Shown piece by piece: positions 1 to 8,451 of a stretch of DNA of 64,000 bases. Both the position numbers and the translations under genes were made by a program. Position 1 is the first letter of the stretch, and the number at the start of each line of letters is the position of its first letter. The notes beneath the pieces are model-generated. The model saw only the letters and a list, made by a program, of their open reading frames with translations. It did not search any database and was not told the DNA's origin. Source of the DNA: Micavibrio aeruginosavorus EPB (lineage in GTDB: Bacteria; Pseudomonadota; Alphaproteobacteria; Micavibrionales; Micavibrionaceae); assembly GCF_000348745.1 (NCBI RefSeq), contig NC_020812.1, positions 434,001 through 498,000 on the forward strand, written 5' to 3'.

Positions 1-1335
1 GACAATTTCCGGTGCGACGCCGAAGAATGGTTTGGTGGCCGATCCCGGCTTGGTGGCAATGGCACCGGGCAGCGGTGTAATCATGTGGCCGCCGGTTTCG
101 GTTTGCCACCAGGTATCAACGATGGGGCAACGCCCTTCACCAACCACGCTGTTATACCACATCCATGCCTCGTGGTTGATCGGTTCGCCCACGCTGCCCA
201 GAATGCGCAGGGACGACCGGCTGGTTTTCTTCACCCATTCATCGCCTTCGCGCAACAGCGACCGGATGGCCGTGGGGGCGGTGTAGAAAATATTGACCTT
301 GTGCTTGTCAATCACCTGCCAGAAGCGCGAGAAATCCGGGTAATTCGGCACACCTTCAAACACCAGCGACGTGGCCCCATTGGCCAGCGGGCCATAGACG
401 ATATAAGAATGCCCGGTGACCCAGCCCACATCGGCCGTACACCAGTAAATTTCGCCCGGCTGATAATCAAACACCCATTCGTGGGTCAGGCTTGTATACA
501 CCATATATCCGCCGGTGGTGTGCAATACGCCCTTCGGTTTTCCGGTGGAGCCGGAGGTGTAGAGGATAAACAGCGGGTCTTCCGCGTTCATTTCCTCGCA
601 CGGGCAATCGGTGCTTTGCGTATCGACAATATCATGCCACCACACATCCCGTTTCGAATCCCACGCCACATCGCCGCCAGTGCGTTTTAACACGATCACC
701 GTGGACACGTCGGGGCAGGATTTCAGGGCTTCGTCAGTGTTTTTCTTCAACGGCACTTTTTTGCCGCCGCGCAATCCTTCATCCGCCGTAATCACGATGT
801 TGGAATCGCAATCCAGAATGCGGTCGCGCAATGAATCAGGCGAAAAGCCACCAAACACAACGGAATGGACCGCACCAATGCGGGCGCAGGCCAGCATGGC
901 ATAGGTGGCTTCGGGCACCATCGGCATATAAATGGTGACGCGGTCGCCTTTCTTCACGCCGCGGGCCTTCAGCGCGTTGGCCAATTTGGACACTTCATCC
1001 TTCAACTGGGCATAGGTGATGTGCTTGCTCTCGTCCGGGTTATCCCCCTCCCAGATCAGCGCGGTTTGGTTCGCGCGCGCGGGCAAATGGCGGTCGATGC
1101 AGTTATGCGCCGCGTTCAACGTGCCATCTTCGTACCATTTGATGGATACGGGGCTGTTGAAGCTGGTGTTTTTGATCTTCGTCGGTTTTTTGAACCAAGT
1201 AATCCGCTCCGCCATCTCGCCCCAGAAACCGTCCGGGTCCGTGATGGAGCGTTGATACAACGCATCATATTGTGCGGCGGTGATATGCGCCTTGGCTGTG
1301 ATGGCGGCGCTGGGTTGAAAAATTTCCTTGGTCAT
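1..1335 (-). CDS. acs: Acetyl-CoA synthetase, C-terminus cut by window edge
   Basis: This gene activates acetate with ATP and CoA to acetyl-CoA through an acetyl-adenylate in the cytoplasm. The visible 445 residues are the N-terminal two thirds of a protein normally near 650 residues; the rest lies left of the window. The adenylate-forming signature [11 protein letters not shown] is present around residue 265, and the ACS-type segments [10 protein letters not shown] and GEPINHEAW follow in the expected order. The chosen start gives MTKEIFQPS, which matches the usual short N-terminal tail of the family. The gene is downstream of the EamA transporter on the same strand with about 230 bases between, so it probably has its own promoter there. 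Family assignment is secure; the missing end cannot be judged. Confidence 0.96.
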   Translation of the reverse strand, partial: MTKEIFQPSAAITAKAHITAAQYDALYQRSITDPDGFWGEMAERITWFKKPTKIKNTSFNSPVSIKWYEDGTLNAAHNCIDRHLPARANQTALIWEGDNPDESKHITYAQLKDEVSKLANALKARGVKKGDRVTIYMPMVPEATYAMLACARIGAVHSVVFGGFSPDSLRDRILDCDSNIVITADEGLRGGKKVPLKKNTDEALKSCPDVSTVIVLKRTGGDVAWDSKRDVWWHDIVDTQSTDCPCEEMNAEDPLFILYTSGSTGKPKGVLHTTGGYMVYTSLTHEWVFDYQPGEIYWCTADVGWVTGHSYIVYGPLANGATSLVFEGVPNYPDFSRFWQVIDKHKVNIFYTAPTAIRSLLREGDEWVKKTSRSSLRILGSVGEPINHEAWMWYNSVVGEGRCPIVDTWWQTETGGHMITPLPGAIATKPGSATKPFFGVAPEIV

Positions 1336-1494
1336 TGCGACTCCGGCTGGGTTTTTTGTGGCGGTTGACGACATGGCGAAATAGCCCCTGAAAACGTCTG
1401 AAAATGTCTTGGATTCTTATTTTATGCCAAAATTTGTAACACAGCCCTAAAGCCGGGGGGAGGCTGGGGTTTTGTGCGATGCAAAAAGACTTGT

Positions 1495-1523
1495 GTTGCC
1501 AAGCTTTTTCTTGCGTTGGCAAC
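1495..1523. other. Perfect 8-bp inverted repeat upstream of acs
   Basis: GTTGCCAA at 1495-1502 is mirrored by TTGGCAAC at 1516-1523 with a 13-base spacer. It lies between the end of the EamA gene and the start of acs. There is no U-run directly after the stem on either strand, so it looks more like an operator or an mRNA hairpin than an intrinsic terminator. Function is not known. Confidence 0.4.
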
Positions 1524-1567
1524 GGACATAATTATTTTGCATAGCATGTGGGCGGCGACGTGTTCGC

Positions 1568-2452
1568 TTATAAAACTGGATCGGCCTCAATCGGTTGCGC
1601 TTTCTGTGCCTTGCGCAGGGCGATGATGCCGACGCCGGACAGGGTCAGGGCGCCGCCAATCACCAAGGATTGATCAATCTGTTCGCCCAGCATCATGGCG
1701 GACAGGATAATCGCCACCACCGGCATCAGCAGGATAAAGCATGTGACCTTGGCCACCTCGTTGCGGGAGAGGAGGGCTTGCCACAGGATGTGCGACAGGC
1801 TGACCAGCACGACCTGATACCCAATCGCGCCGCCCAATTGGGACCAGTCGGTGGCGGCGATTTGTGTCCATCCGGCCGGGGCCATGATCAGCGAGGCGAT
1901 CAACACAAACGGAACGGCAAAGCCGTTGGTCAGGGCGATAAAGGTGGCGGGGTGGACGCTTTTTAACTGGCGCATGCGGATATAGCTGAACGCCAGCGCG
2001 ATGGTGCAGGCCATGGTGATGGCAAAACCCAGCGGGTGCCCGGCCACATCCGGCCCCTTGAGCGTGACCAGCAAGCCCGCAAAGCCAAGGGCGATCCCGC
2101 CCCATGTGCGCCAGCCGATTTTTTCCGCCAGCAACCACCAGCCCAGCAGGGTCGCGAACAGGATTTGTGATTGCAGCAGAATGGCCATGGTCGATGCATC
2201 CATCATCTTCATGGCGACGAACAGGAACCCCTGGTGCAGGACGCACATATAGAAAGAGATTTCGGCAATCTTTTTCGCCACATCCCACCCTGGCCATTTG
2301 ATAAAGGGCAGGAAGACCAAAGTGGTCAGGGCAAAGCGCAGCGTGATGAAGGTCAGCGGTTCGGCTTGGTTCACACCGATTTTAATGGCAACGATGTTCC
2401 CGCCCCAAATGACGATGACCAGCAGGCTGAGAAGAACATCACGCAACGACAT
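1568..2452 (-). CDS. EamA/DMT-family transporter
   Basis: This is a 294-residue inner-membrane protein made almost entirely of hydrophobic segments, consistent with ten helices in two EamA repeats of five. Typical marks are the N-terminal IVIWGGNIVAIKIGV, the LRFALTTLVFLPF segment of helix 2, and a matching second-half pattern ending in LGEQIDQSLVIGGALTLSGV. Members of the drug/metabolite transporter superfamily export amino acids or other small metabolites, but the substrate cannot be read from sequence. The ATG start sits 26 bases after the EVE-domain gene, suggesting co-transcription from further upstream on the minus strand. The final 15 residues are a polar cytoplasmic tail. Confidence 0.9.
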   Translation of the reverse strand: MSLRDVLLSLLVIVIWGGNIVAIKIGVNQAEPLTFITLRFALTTLVFLPFIKWPGWDVAKKIAEISFYMCVLHQGFLFVAMKMMDASTMAILLQSQILFATLLGWWLLAEKIGWRTWGGIALGFAGLLVTLKGPDVAGHPLGFAITMACTIALAFSYIRMRQLKSVHPATFIALTNGFAVPFVLIASLIMAPAGWTQIAATDWSQLGGAIGYQVVLVSLSHILWQALLSRNEVAKVTCFILLMPVVAIILSAMMLGEQIDQSLVIGGALTLSGVGIIALRKAQKAQPIEADPVL

Positions 2453-2478
2453 AATACGCAGAACCTTATATCAAGGGG

Positions 2479-2889
2479 TTATTTCAGGCCGCCCATCTTG
2501 CAGATGGTTTTCCATTCGGCGGCGGTGACCGGCGACACGGACAGGCGCGATTGCTTGACCAGGGCCATATCCTGTAACGCCGGGGTGTCCTTAATGACGG
2601 CCAAGGTCACGGGTTTGGGCATGGCGCGATCGGCTTTGACATCGACCATCACGAACTTGCCCTTTTCATCGGTCGGGTCGGGGTACGCCTCGCGGACGAT
2701 CGTGACGATGCCGACGATTTCTTTGCCTTCATTCGAATGATAGAAAAAGGCTTCGTCGCCCTTCTTCATGGCGCGGAGATTATTGGCGGCTTGATAATTG
2801 CGCACGCCGTTCCAGCCCTCGACGCCTTTTTTCACCTGCTGGTCCCAGGACCAGACGAAGGGTTCGCTTTTGACCAGCCAGTAAGCCAT
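2479..2889 (-). CDS. EVE domain-containing protein
   Basis: A 136-residue protein spanning one EVE domain, the PUA-like fold thought to read modified bases in DNA or RNA. It opens with AYWLVKSEP and has the conserved WNGVRNYQAANNLRAMKKGD and FFYHSN motifs, so the whole domain is present at family length. It is a soluble cytoplasmic protein. In many alphaproteobacteria an EVE gene lies close to tsaD-gpsA; here three unrelated tandem genes separate them. The EamA gene follows by 26 bases. The precise ligand is not known for this subfamily, so no more specific function is claimed. Confidence 0.92.
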   Translation of the reverse strand: MAYWLVKSEPFVWSWDQQVKKGVEGWNGVRNYQAANNLRAMKKGDEAFFYHSNEGKEIVGIVTIVREAYPDPTDEKGKFVMVDVKADRAMPKPVTLAVIKDTPALQDMALVKQSRLSVSPVTAAEWKTICKMGGLK

Positions 2890-2914
2890 GGGATTTCCTT
2901 GTCCTTTATATTAA

Positions 2915-2940
2915 ACGGGCGGCCCCGAGGGACCGCCCGT
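2915..2940 (-). terminator. Rho-independent terminator after the tandem paralogue cluster
   Basis: On the minus strand ACGGGCGG (8 bp) pairs with CCGCCCGT, with a partly paired inner segment, followed by TTTAATAT. It is placed 45 bases after the stop codon of the gene ending at 2986 and before the EVE gene, so it ends transcripts of the three-gene cluster. Confidence 0.75.
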
Positions 2941-2985
2941 CTATGATATGGACCGGATCTGGCCCTTGGCAAGGGCCGTTGGGTC

Positions 2986-3396
2986 TTAAGGTATTGTCGG
3001 CGGGGTGATATTCATGGTCCGGAACCGGTTTTTATAGGCATCGGTTCCCGGAATATCGGCGGCATCGCGTGTATCAATAATTTGCGGCAGGCCGTTATTG
3101 GTAAAGGTCACCTTCACCTCGTCCAACGTGATGGTTCTAGCTGTATTGGATTGCATGACGGCGTCAACCGTGTCCGGCGGCAGGAAGCTGTGGACATGCA
3201 CAACCGCCCCATCAGGCAGAGCGGCACGGTGTTTGTCGTTTTGCGGGGATGCCGGCAGGTAAAAGATATGGGCCAGGAAGGTGCGTTTTTTGTCGCCAAT
3301 CTGGTGCGCACCATAATTGTTGCCGGGAGAGGTCAGCATCGTTGGTTGGACAATGATGCTGGACAGGTCGTCGGTGATATCGTTTGCGTTACACAT
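2986..3396 (-). CDS. Unknown protein, tandem paralogue 3 of 3 (lacks the Cys tail)
   Basis: A 136-residue soluble protein with no signal peptide and no family I recognise. It shares a core with the two genes upstream of it on the same strand: an FxAxxFYLPxxPQN motif (here FLAHIFYLPASPQN), then a V-S-LPxDxV segment, then TITLDEVKVTF, then GLPQIIDTRDA and IPGT. It is the last gene of the row, 38 bases after the middle copy. Unlike its two siblings it ends shortly after the IPGT motif with a Pro/Thr tail and has no CxxCxC element. Either this copy lost the cysteine tail or the others gained it. The common core suggests one small beta-rich domain, but that is inference. Confidence 0.8.
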   Translation of the reverse strand: MCNANDITDDLSSIIVQPTMLTSPGNNYGAHQIGDKKRTFLAHIFYLPASPQNDKHRAALPDGAVVHVHSFLPPDTVDAVMQSNTARTITLDEVKVTFTNNGLPQIIDTRDAADIPGTDAYKNRFRTMNITPPTIP

Positions 3397-3434
3397 GGTG
3401 GTATCAATCCTTTTTTATATTTGTATCGTTTTGG

Positions 3435-3992
3435 TTACGGGTTGATTTGGCGGTGGATCATCGGTTTGTATCCCGGGCCACGGTTGCAGGCGCAATCGCC
3501 ACAGGGCGATGTGCCTTTGCCAAACATGGATTTTGATGCGTGGGCGTTAAACGCCGCAGTTCCATCAATCTCGCATGCATTGCGGGCGTCGAACGCCTTG
3601 GGCAGATTTTGCGAATGGTGGGAAACGCGGATGGAATTGTATTTCGGCATTTCAAACTGCAGCTGATCGAACGTGATCGTACCGGGGTGTTGCATGGCCT
3701 GTTCAACCATATCGCGGGGGAGGAGAGAGGAGACAGATACGCGGTCGTTTTCGTTCAGGACTTTTTTGATTGCAGCGTTTTCGGGTGTGTCGGGAATGTA
3801 GAAAACGCTGGCGGTGAAATCGTGGCGGATCAGGCGGACATTCCCGTGCGGATCGCGTTCGACGATGTTGCTGGGCGGATCGATGGGCTGAAGGATAATT
3901 CCACGGGCGTTAATCAGGGCTTGTTGGCGGGCTTGTTGTTCTGCGGCTTGTTGCTGTTGCAATGCCTTGTAGTGATCAGAAATACCTTCCAT
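3435..3992 (-). CDS. Unknown protein, tandem paralogue 2 of 3 with CxxCxC tail
   Basis: A 185-residue protein of unknown function. The first 30 residues are Gln/Ala rich and likely helical. The core follows: FTASVFYIPDTPEN, VSSLLPRDMVEQAM, TITFDQLQFEM and FDARNACEIDGT, aligning with the genes on both sides. Near the C-terminus comes SPCGDCACNRG, whose spacing Cys-x-x-Cys-x-Cys matches SPCDTCTCEKG in the first copy. Such a motif could bind metal or form disulfides. There is no signal peptide, so the protein is predicted cytoplasmic. It sits 24 bases after the first copy and 38 before the third, forming an operon. Confidence 0.82.
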   Translation of the reverse strand: MEGISDHYKALQQQQAAEQQARQQALINARGIILQPIDPPSNIVERDPHGNVRLIRHDFTASVFYIPDTPENAAIKKVLNENDRVSVSSLLPRDMVEQAMQHPGTITFDQLQFEMPKYNSIRVSHHSQNLPKAFDARNACEIDGTAAFNAHASKSMFGKGTSPCGDCACNRGPGYKPMIHRQINP

Positions 3993-4016
3993 GGTGTGTG
4001 CTCCGTTCCTGTGGGG

Positions 4017-4499
4017 TTAAAGTTCGTAGCTGTAATCCGTCTTTGGGGGTTTACGGTTACCTTTTTCACATGTGCAGGTGTCGCATGGGCTGGGCATGTC
4101 GCGCCCCATGACGGCCTTGCGTGTGGCTTCGACGTGAAGCACATGTGATTTTGTTCCGGGTGTCTGGCACGCGGTGCGCAGGTCAACGGCATCGGGATAA
4201 CCGAGGGCGTTGAATGTCACGCTCAATTTTTCAAAGGTGATGGTGTTGCCGCATTCATTGATCCGGGCAACATCGCTATCGGTCATATAGCTGTGAATGT
4301 TGAGCAGCGTGTCTTCGCGCAGGCTGCTGCGGAATTTTTTGTTTTGCGGAGTGTCGGGCAAAAAGAAAACTTTGGCCATGAAGCGGCGGACGTGGTCGTA
4401 ATTGTCACTGCTGCGCGAACTGCCGAGGGGTGTAACAATCAGCCCCTGAACGTCGTAGGGGGTGTTGATTTCAACCTTGGCGTCGTCTGTGTTGGCCAT
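4017..4499 (-). CDS. Unknown protein, tandem paralogue 1 of 3 with CxxCxC tail
   Basis: The first gene of the three-copy operon, 160 residues with the start used here. The start MANTDD at 4499 is preceded by GGAG about 9 bases upstream; an in-frame ATG at 4532 has no such site. The core motifs are FMAKVFFLPDTPQN, SDVARINEC, TITFEKLSVTF, GYPDAVDLRTAC and TPGT. The tail SPCDTCTCEKG is followed by a basic stretch. The homology with its neighbours is visible by eye over about 110 residues, while the N-terminal regions differ. No known domain is recognised. It lies directly downstream of gpsA on the same strand with a gap of roughly 90 bases on the other side. Confidence 0.82.
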   Translation of the reverse strand: MANTDDAKVEINTPYDVQGLIVTPLGSSRSSDNYDHVRRFMAKVFFLPDTPQNKKFRSSLREDTLLNIHSYMTDSDVARINECGNTITFEKLSVTFNALGYPDAVDLRTACQTPGTKSHVLHVEATRKAVMGRDMPSPCDTCTCEKGNRKPPKTDYSYEL

Positions 4500-4590
4500 C
4501 GTCGGCTCCAGCGATAGGTTACGATGACGCACACTATGAAAACCGCAATGTTTATGTCAAGAAATTAAATTACCGCGGTTTTTCAACGGC

Positions 4591-5580
4591 TTATTTTCCT
4601 TCGGCCTTGATCGGACGCTCCAAAAGCGCCGTCATGGCGTCGCGGACGGCCAGTCCGCCATCCAGGCAGGCGTGAACGGCGGCGGAAATGGGCATGTCCA
4701 CGCCCTTATCTTTGGCCATGGTGGCCAAGGCGCGGGCCGTGTAAACGCCCTCGGTCACGGACGTTCGCGCGCCGAGAATTTCATCCATCGTTTTGCCTTC
4801 GCCCAACGCCGCGCCCAGCGAGAAGTTGCGCGATTGCATGGACGAACAGGTCAGCATCAAATCACCCATGCCGCACATGCCCATCAATGTTTCGCGTTTG
4901 CCGCCCATGGCCACGGCCAGACGCGCAATTTCCGCCAGACCGCGTGTGACCAAAGCCGCGCGCGCAGAATCTCCCAGGCCCAGCCCGTGGATCATGCCGC
5001 TGGCAATCGCAATCACGTTTTTCACCGATCCGCCAACCTGCGCACCGACCAGATCGTCGCTGGCGTAGGGGCGCAATGTGCGGCATGCCAACGCATCACA
5101 CAATCCTTCGGCGGTTTTGGAATCGCGCGCGGCGATGGTGACGGCGCTGGGCAATCCGCGGCCAATTTCGGCGGCGAATGTCGGGCCGGTCAGAATGGCG
5201 GGAATGGCGTCCGGTGCTTCTTCGGCCAGCGCATCGGTCATCAATTTCCCGGTGGAAATTTCAATGCCCTTGGCACAAATCACGATGGGTTTGTTGGCAA
5301 TCGCATCCTTGATCGGGCGCAAGCTGGCGCGCAGATATTGCGCGGGGGTCACCATCAAAATAATGTCCGATTCCAGTGTGGCGTGAATGTTATTCGTCGC
5401 GCGAATGGATGGGTTCAATTTCACGCCGGGCAGGAATGGCGTGTTTTCGTGGGCCGTGTTGATGGCGGACACAACATCATCTTCCATCGCCCAGATGGTG
5501 ATGGCGCGACCACTTTCGGCCATGCATTGCGCCAGCGCCGTTCCCCATGCACCACCACCGATAACGCCGATTGTTTTCAT
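4591..5580 (-). CDS. gpsA: Glycerol-3-phosphate dehydrogenase [NAD(P)+]
   Basis: Reduces dihydroxyacetone phosphate to sn-glycerol 3-phosphate, the backbone precursor for phospholipids. At 329 residues it has normal family length. The NAD(P)-binding Rossmann motif GGGAWGTALA lies at residues 8-17. CAKGIE and LTGPTFAAEI are the conserved central segments. QVGGSVKNVIAIASG carries the catalytic lysine. The C-terminal domain holds the GMCGMGDLMLTCSS signature. The gene lies 30 bases after tsaD on the same strand, a pairing that is common in alphaproteobacteria, so the two are probably co-transcribed. Confidence 0.97.
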   Translation of the reverse strand: MKTIGVIGGGAWGTALAQCMAESGRAITIWAMEDDVVSAINTAHENTPFLPGVKLNPSIRATNNIHATLESDIILMVTPAQYLRASLRPIKDAIANKPIVICAKGIEISTGKLMTDALAEEAPDAIPAILTGPTFAAEIGRGLPSAVTIAARDSKTAEGLCDALACRTLRPYASDDLVGAQVGGSVKNVIAIASGMIHGLGLGDSARAALVTRGLAEIARLAVAMGGKRETLMGMCGMGDLMLTCSSMQSRNFSLGAALGEGKTMDEILGARTSVTEGVYTARALATMAKDKGVDMPISAAVHACLDGGLAVRDAMTALLERPIKAEGK

Positions 5581-5610
5581 GATCTGATGTCCTTCGTTGT
5601 ACTTTGATCG

Positions 5611-6690
5611 TTATGCCTTGATGCCGGCACCGGTTTTGGGTTCCGCATCCGGATCCAGCGGCCAGCGCGGGCGGGCCGCGAAATTGAGCGGGGATGTATC
5701 GCCACGGCGCAGCCGTTCAATGCCCGCCCACGCAATCATCGCCCCGTTATCGGAACAGAGTTTCAGGGGCGGCGCGACAAAAGTAAAGCCCTTCGCCGCG
5801 GCCAGATCCTCCAGCGCGCCGCGCACGGCCATATTTTTTTTTCCGCCCGCCACAACAATGGTGGGTGTGGTGTGCGTGGGATAGGATTTTTTGAATTGAT
5901 CCATGGCGCGTTTGCAACGATCCGCCACAACATCGCGCACCGATGCCTGGAACGATGCGGCAATCGCGGCGACATCCGCCATTTGCAATGCACCGGGGGG
6001 CAGCGCATCAACATGATGGCGCACAGCGGTTTTCAGGCCAGAGAATGAAAAATCACAATCGGGCCGGTGCATCATTGGGCGCGGCAGCGGAAAACGGGCC
6101 AGCGCCGCGGCACCGTCGGTGCATTGATTGGCCGCGCGTTCCAGATTGGGGCCGCCGGGATAGGGCAGGCCCATCAATTTTGCGGCCTTGTCAAAACATT
6201 CGCCCAACGCATCATCCAGCGTGGTGCCCCAGCGGTGATACACGCCGACATCTTCCACCACCAGAATTTGCGTATGCCCACCGGACACGAGCAACAGCAG
6301 ATAGGGGAATTGCAGAGACTGATCGCTCAGGCGCGGGGTCAGCGCATGGGCTTCCAGATGGTTCACGGCGATAAAGGGTTTTTGCGCGGCGGCGGCAATC
6401 GCCTTGCCCGCCATCATCCCCACCATGACCCCGCCAATCAGGCCGGGGCCACAGGTCGCGGCCACGCCGGACAGGTCGGCGAAGGATAATCCGGCCTCGT
6501 CCATCGCGCCCTTGATCAGGCGGTCGAGGTGGTCCATATGGGCGCGGGCGGCAATTTCCGGCACAACCCCGCCAAAAATGCGGTGGTCATCCAGCTGGCT
6601 CAGGACCATATTTGACAGAATCGTGCCGTTGCCGTCCACAAGGGCGGCAGCAGTTTCATCACAACTTGTTTCTATGCCTAGAACGACCAT
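5611..6690 (-). CDS. tsaD: tRNA N6-threonylcarbamoyladenosine transferase TsaD
   Basis: TsaD transfers the threonylcarbamoyl group to A37 of tRNAs that read ANN codons, with TsaB, TsaE and TsaC. The protein is 359 residues, typical for the family. It begins [16 protein letters not shown] and has the metal-binding NHLEAH motif around residue 115, [12 protein letters not shown] of the ASKHA nucleotide-binding fold, and the family segments GLPYPGGP and [12 protein letters not shown] Lys/Ala/Pro-rich tail of about 15 residues follows the conserved end. It is divergent from hemC across 47 bases, so that short gap must hold both promoters or their 5' ends. Confidence 0.97.
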   Translation of the reverse strand: MVVLGIETSCDETAAALVDGNGTILSNMVLSQLDDHRIFGGVVPEIAARAHMDHLDRLIKGAMDEAGLSFADLSGVAATCGPGLIGGVMVGMMAGKAIAAAAQKPFIAVNHLEAHALTPRLSDQSLQFPYLLLLVSGGHTQILVVEDVGVYHRWGTTLDDALGECFDKAAKLMGLPYPGGPNLERAANQCTDGAAALARFPLPRPMMHRPDCDFSFSGLKTAVRHHVDALPPGALQMADVAAIAASFQASVRDVVADRCKRAMDQFKKSYPTHTTPTIVVAGGKKNMAVRGALEDLAAAKGFTFVAPPLKLCSDNGAMIAWAGIERLRRGDTSPLNFAARPRWPLDPDAEPKTGAGIKA

Positions 6691-6737
6691 AACCGGAATG
6701 CTATAAGGGCCCCGTCTTTAATAAGCAAAGTAAAAAA

Positions 6738-7673
6738 ATGGCCCAAAAACTGCGTATTGGAACCCGGGGATCGAAGTTGGCGCTGGTGCAGGCCAACATG
6801 GTTGCTGATGCCCTGAAGCGGGCGCACCCGGGCCTGGATGCCGAAATTGTTGTGATTCAATCCTCTGCCGACTGGAAGCCGGAGCAGGGCGAGACCCGCC
6901 TGTCCGAAGCTGAGGGCGGCAAGGGCCTGTTCGCGCGCGAGATTGAGCAGGCCATTCTGGCCAATGCCGTGGATTGCGGCGTCCATTCGATGAAGGACAT
7001 GGCGTCGTTCCTGCCCGACGGGTTGCAGGTGGTGCATGTTCTGGACCGCGCCGATCCGCGCGATGCGTTACTGGCGAATGATGGCATTCAATCGATTGCA
7101 GATTTGCCCCAAGGGGCCGCGGTCGGTACGGCCAGCCTGCGTCGTCAGGCGATGTTGCTGGCGCTGCGCCCGGATCTGAAAATCGTTCCTTTGCGTGGTA
7201 ACGTGCCAACACGGATTGAAAAACTGCGCAGCAAACAGGTGGATGCAACCATTCTGGCACTGGCCGGGTTGAACCGTCTGGGGCTGGCGCATGAAGCGTC
7301 CTGCACCATTGAGGCCGATACCATGTTGCCCGCCGCGGGGCAGGGCATTGTCGGGATTGAAACGCGCGTGGGTGATACGCAAACTGCACTCTTGTTGGAT
7401 GCCATTCATAACCGCGAAACCGGTTTGGTTCTGGCCGCCGAACGTGCGGCGTTGCAGGTTCTGGATGGCTCATGCCACACACCGATTGGTGCGCATGCGA
7501 CATTGGATGGCGATCAATTGCATCTGCGTGTGCTGGTCGCCTCTGGTGACGGGGTGCAGGTGTTCAGGGATGAACAATCCGGGCCCGTGCATGGTGATCA
7601 TGATGCGGCCCTGATTGGTCAGGTGGTTGGCGCGCGTCTGAAATCGCGTTTGCCCGACGGTATTTTGCAATGA
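6738..7673 (+). CDS. hemC: Porphobilinogen deaminase (hydroxymethylbilane synthase)
   Basis: Polymerises four porphobilinogens into hydroxymethylbilane in haem synthesis. The 311-residue protein has the family start LRIGTRGSKLALVQA, the GLFAREIEQAI and GVHSMKDM segments that line the active site, and GTASLRRQ and LRGNVPTRIEKL for substrate binding. The dipyrromethane-cofactor cysteine is Cys246 in the context DGSCHTPIG, slightly different from the more common GGCQVPIG but with the cysteine intact. It overlaps hemD by 4 bases, so the two genes are translationally coupled. Confidence 0.97.
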   Translation: MAQKLRIGTRGSKLALVQANMVADALKRAHPGLDAEIVVIQSSADWKPEQGETRLSEAEGGKGLFAREIEQAILANAVDCGVHSMKDMASFLPDGLQVVHVLDRADPRDALLANDGIQSIADLPQGAAVGTASLRRQAMLLALRPDLKIVPLRGNVPTRIEKLRSKQVDATILALAGLNRLGLAHEASCTIEADTMLPAAGQGIVGIETRVGDTQTALLLDAIHNRETGLVLAAERAALQVLDGSCHTPIGAHATLDGDQLHLRVLVASGDGVQVFRDEQSGPVHGDHDAALIGQVVGARLKSRLPDGILQ

Positions 7674-8389
7674 TTCTGTCCGGCTTTTGTCGGCCCATTG
7701 TTCTGGTCACGCGCCCCGCGGACGATGCAGGGGAATTGTGTGATGCGGTGCGCGCCGCCGGGTTTATCCCGATGCTGGCCCCGATGCTGGACATCGTTCC
7801 ACTGCACCCAACGCTTCCATCCTTTGATGATATTCAGGCGATTGTGTTCACCAGCATGAACGGCGTGCGTCATTGCCCCGCCGTGCCGCGTGATCGTCCC
7901 GTTTACTGTGTCGGTGATCGCACGGCGGATGCGGCACGGGCCGCGGGTTTTACCACGGTGGTTAGTGCCAGTGGCGATATCAATGATCTTGAGGCTGTTT
8001 TGGCCGGGGCAAACCTGAAACCGGACCGGGCCATCCTGCATGTCTGCGGGGCGGATGTGGTGCGCCCGCTGAGTGCGCCGGGGGTGCGGGTTGAGCCGCT
8101 GGTGGTCTATTGCGCCGATATGGTGACGCGCCTGCCATGGGTTGTGCGGGTGCTGATTCGGCTGGGGTTTGTGACCGGTGTTTTGTTTTTTTCGGCGCGC
8201 ACGGGGCAAGCCTTTGTAAATGCGGTGAAAAAAGTCGGTTTGGACTGGGCATGTGACGGTATCGGGGCCTTGTGTCTGTCGGATTCGGTGGTAGAGTCTG
8301 TATCGGACCTGTCGTGGCGCGAACTTTATAGTGCGCAACGCCCTGATCGGGCCGCCATGCTGGACCTTTTGGATCATCTGCGTCCTTAA
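7670..8389 (+). CDS. hemD: Uroporphyrinogen-III synthase
   Basis: A 239-residue protein that should cyclise hydroxymethylbilane to uroporphyrinogen III. HemD is poorly conserved in sequence. Support comes from its start overlapping the hemC stop in an ATGA arrangement, the length, and the typical motifs VLVTRPADDAGEL near the N-terminus (here IVLVTRPADDAGELCDAV), IVFTSMNGVRH, VYCVGDRTADAARAAGF and GVLFFSARTGQAF. The downstream neighbours are the Mic60-like and HemY-like genes that usually follow hemD in alphaproteobacteria. No oddities seen. Confidence 0.93.
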   Translation: MILSGFCRPIVLVTRPADDAGELCDAVRAAGFIPMLAPMLDIVPLHPTLPSFDDIQAIVFTSMNGVRHCPAVPRDRPVYCVGDRTADAARAAGFTTVVSASGDINDLEAVLAGANLKPDRAILHVCGADVVRPLSAPGVRVEPLVVYCADMVTRLPWVVRVLIRLGFVTGVLFFSARTGQAFVNAVKKVGLDWACDGIGALCLSDSVVESVSDLSWRELYSAQRPDRAAMLDLLDHLRP

Positions 8390-8451
8390 AATTTACGTAA
8401 CTCTTCACCGCCCGTATTTCGTTCGTGGGCCGCAAAGGGCCGATTAAGACC

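Noticed and set aside
85-690. A 201-codon plus-strand frame opposite acs
   Set aside because: The reverse strand encodes acetyl-CoA synthetase with intact signatures; the frame here is a shadow.
1265-1522. An 85-codon minus-strand frame across the start of acs
   Set aside because: It overlaps the acs start in another frame and reads through the inverted repeat. No ribosome site or family match.
4672-5607. A 311-codon plus-strand frame opposite gpsA
   Set aside because: gpsA on the other strand is unmistakable with all motifs intact, and the opposite frame has only His/Gly/Arg-rich shadow sequence.
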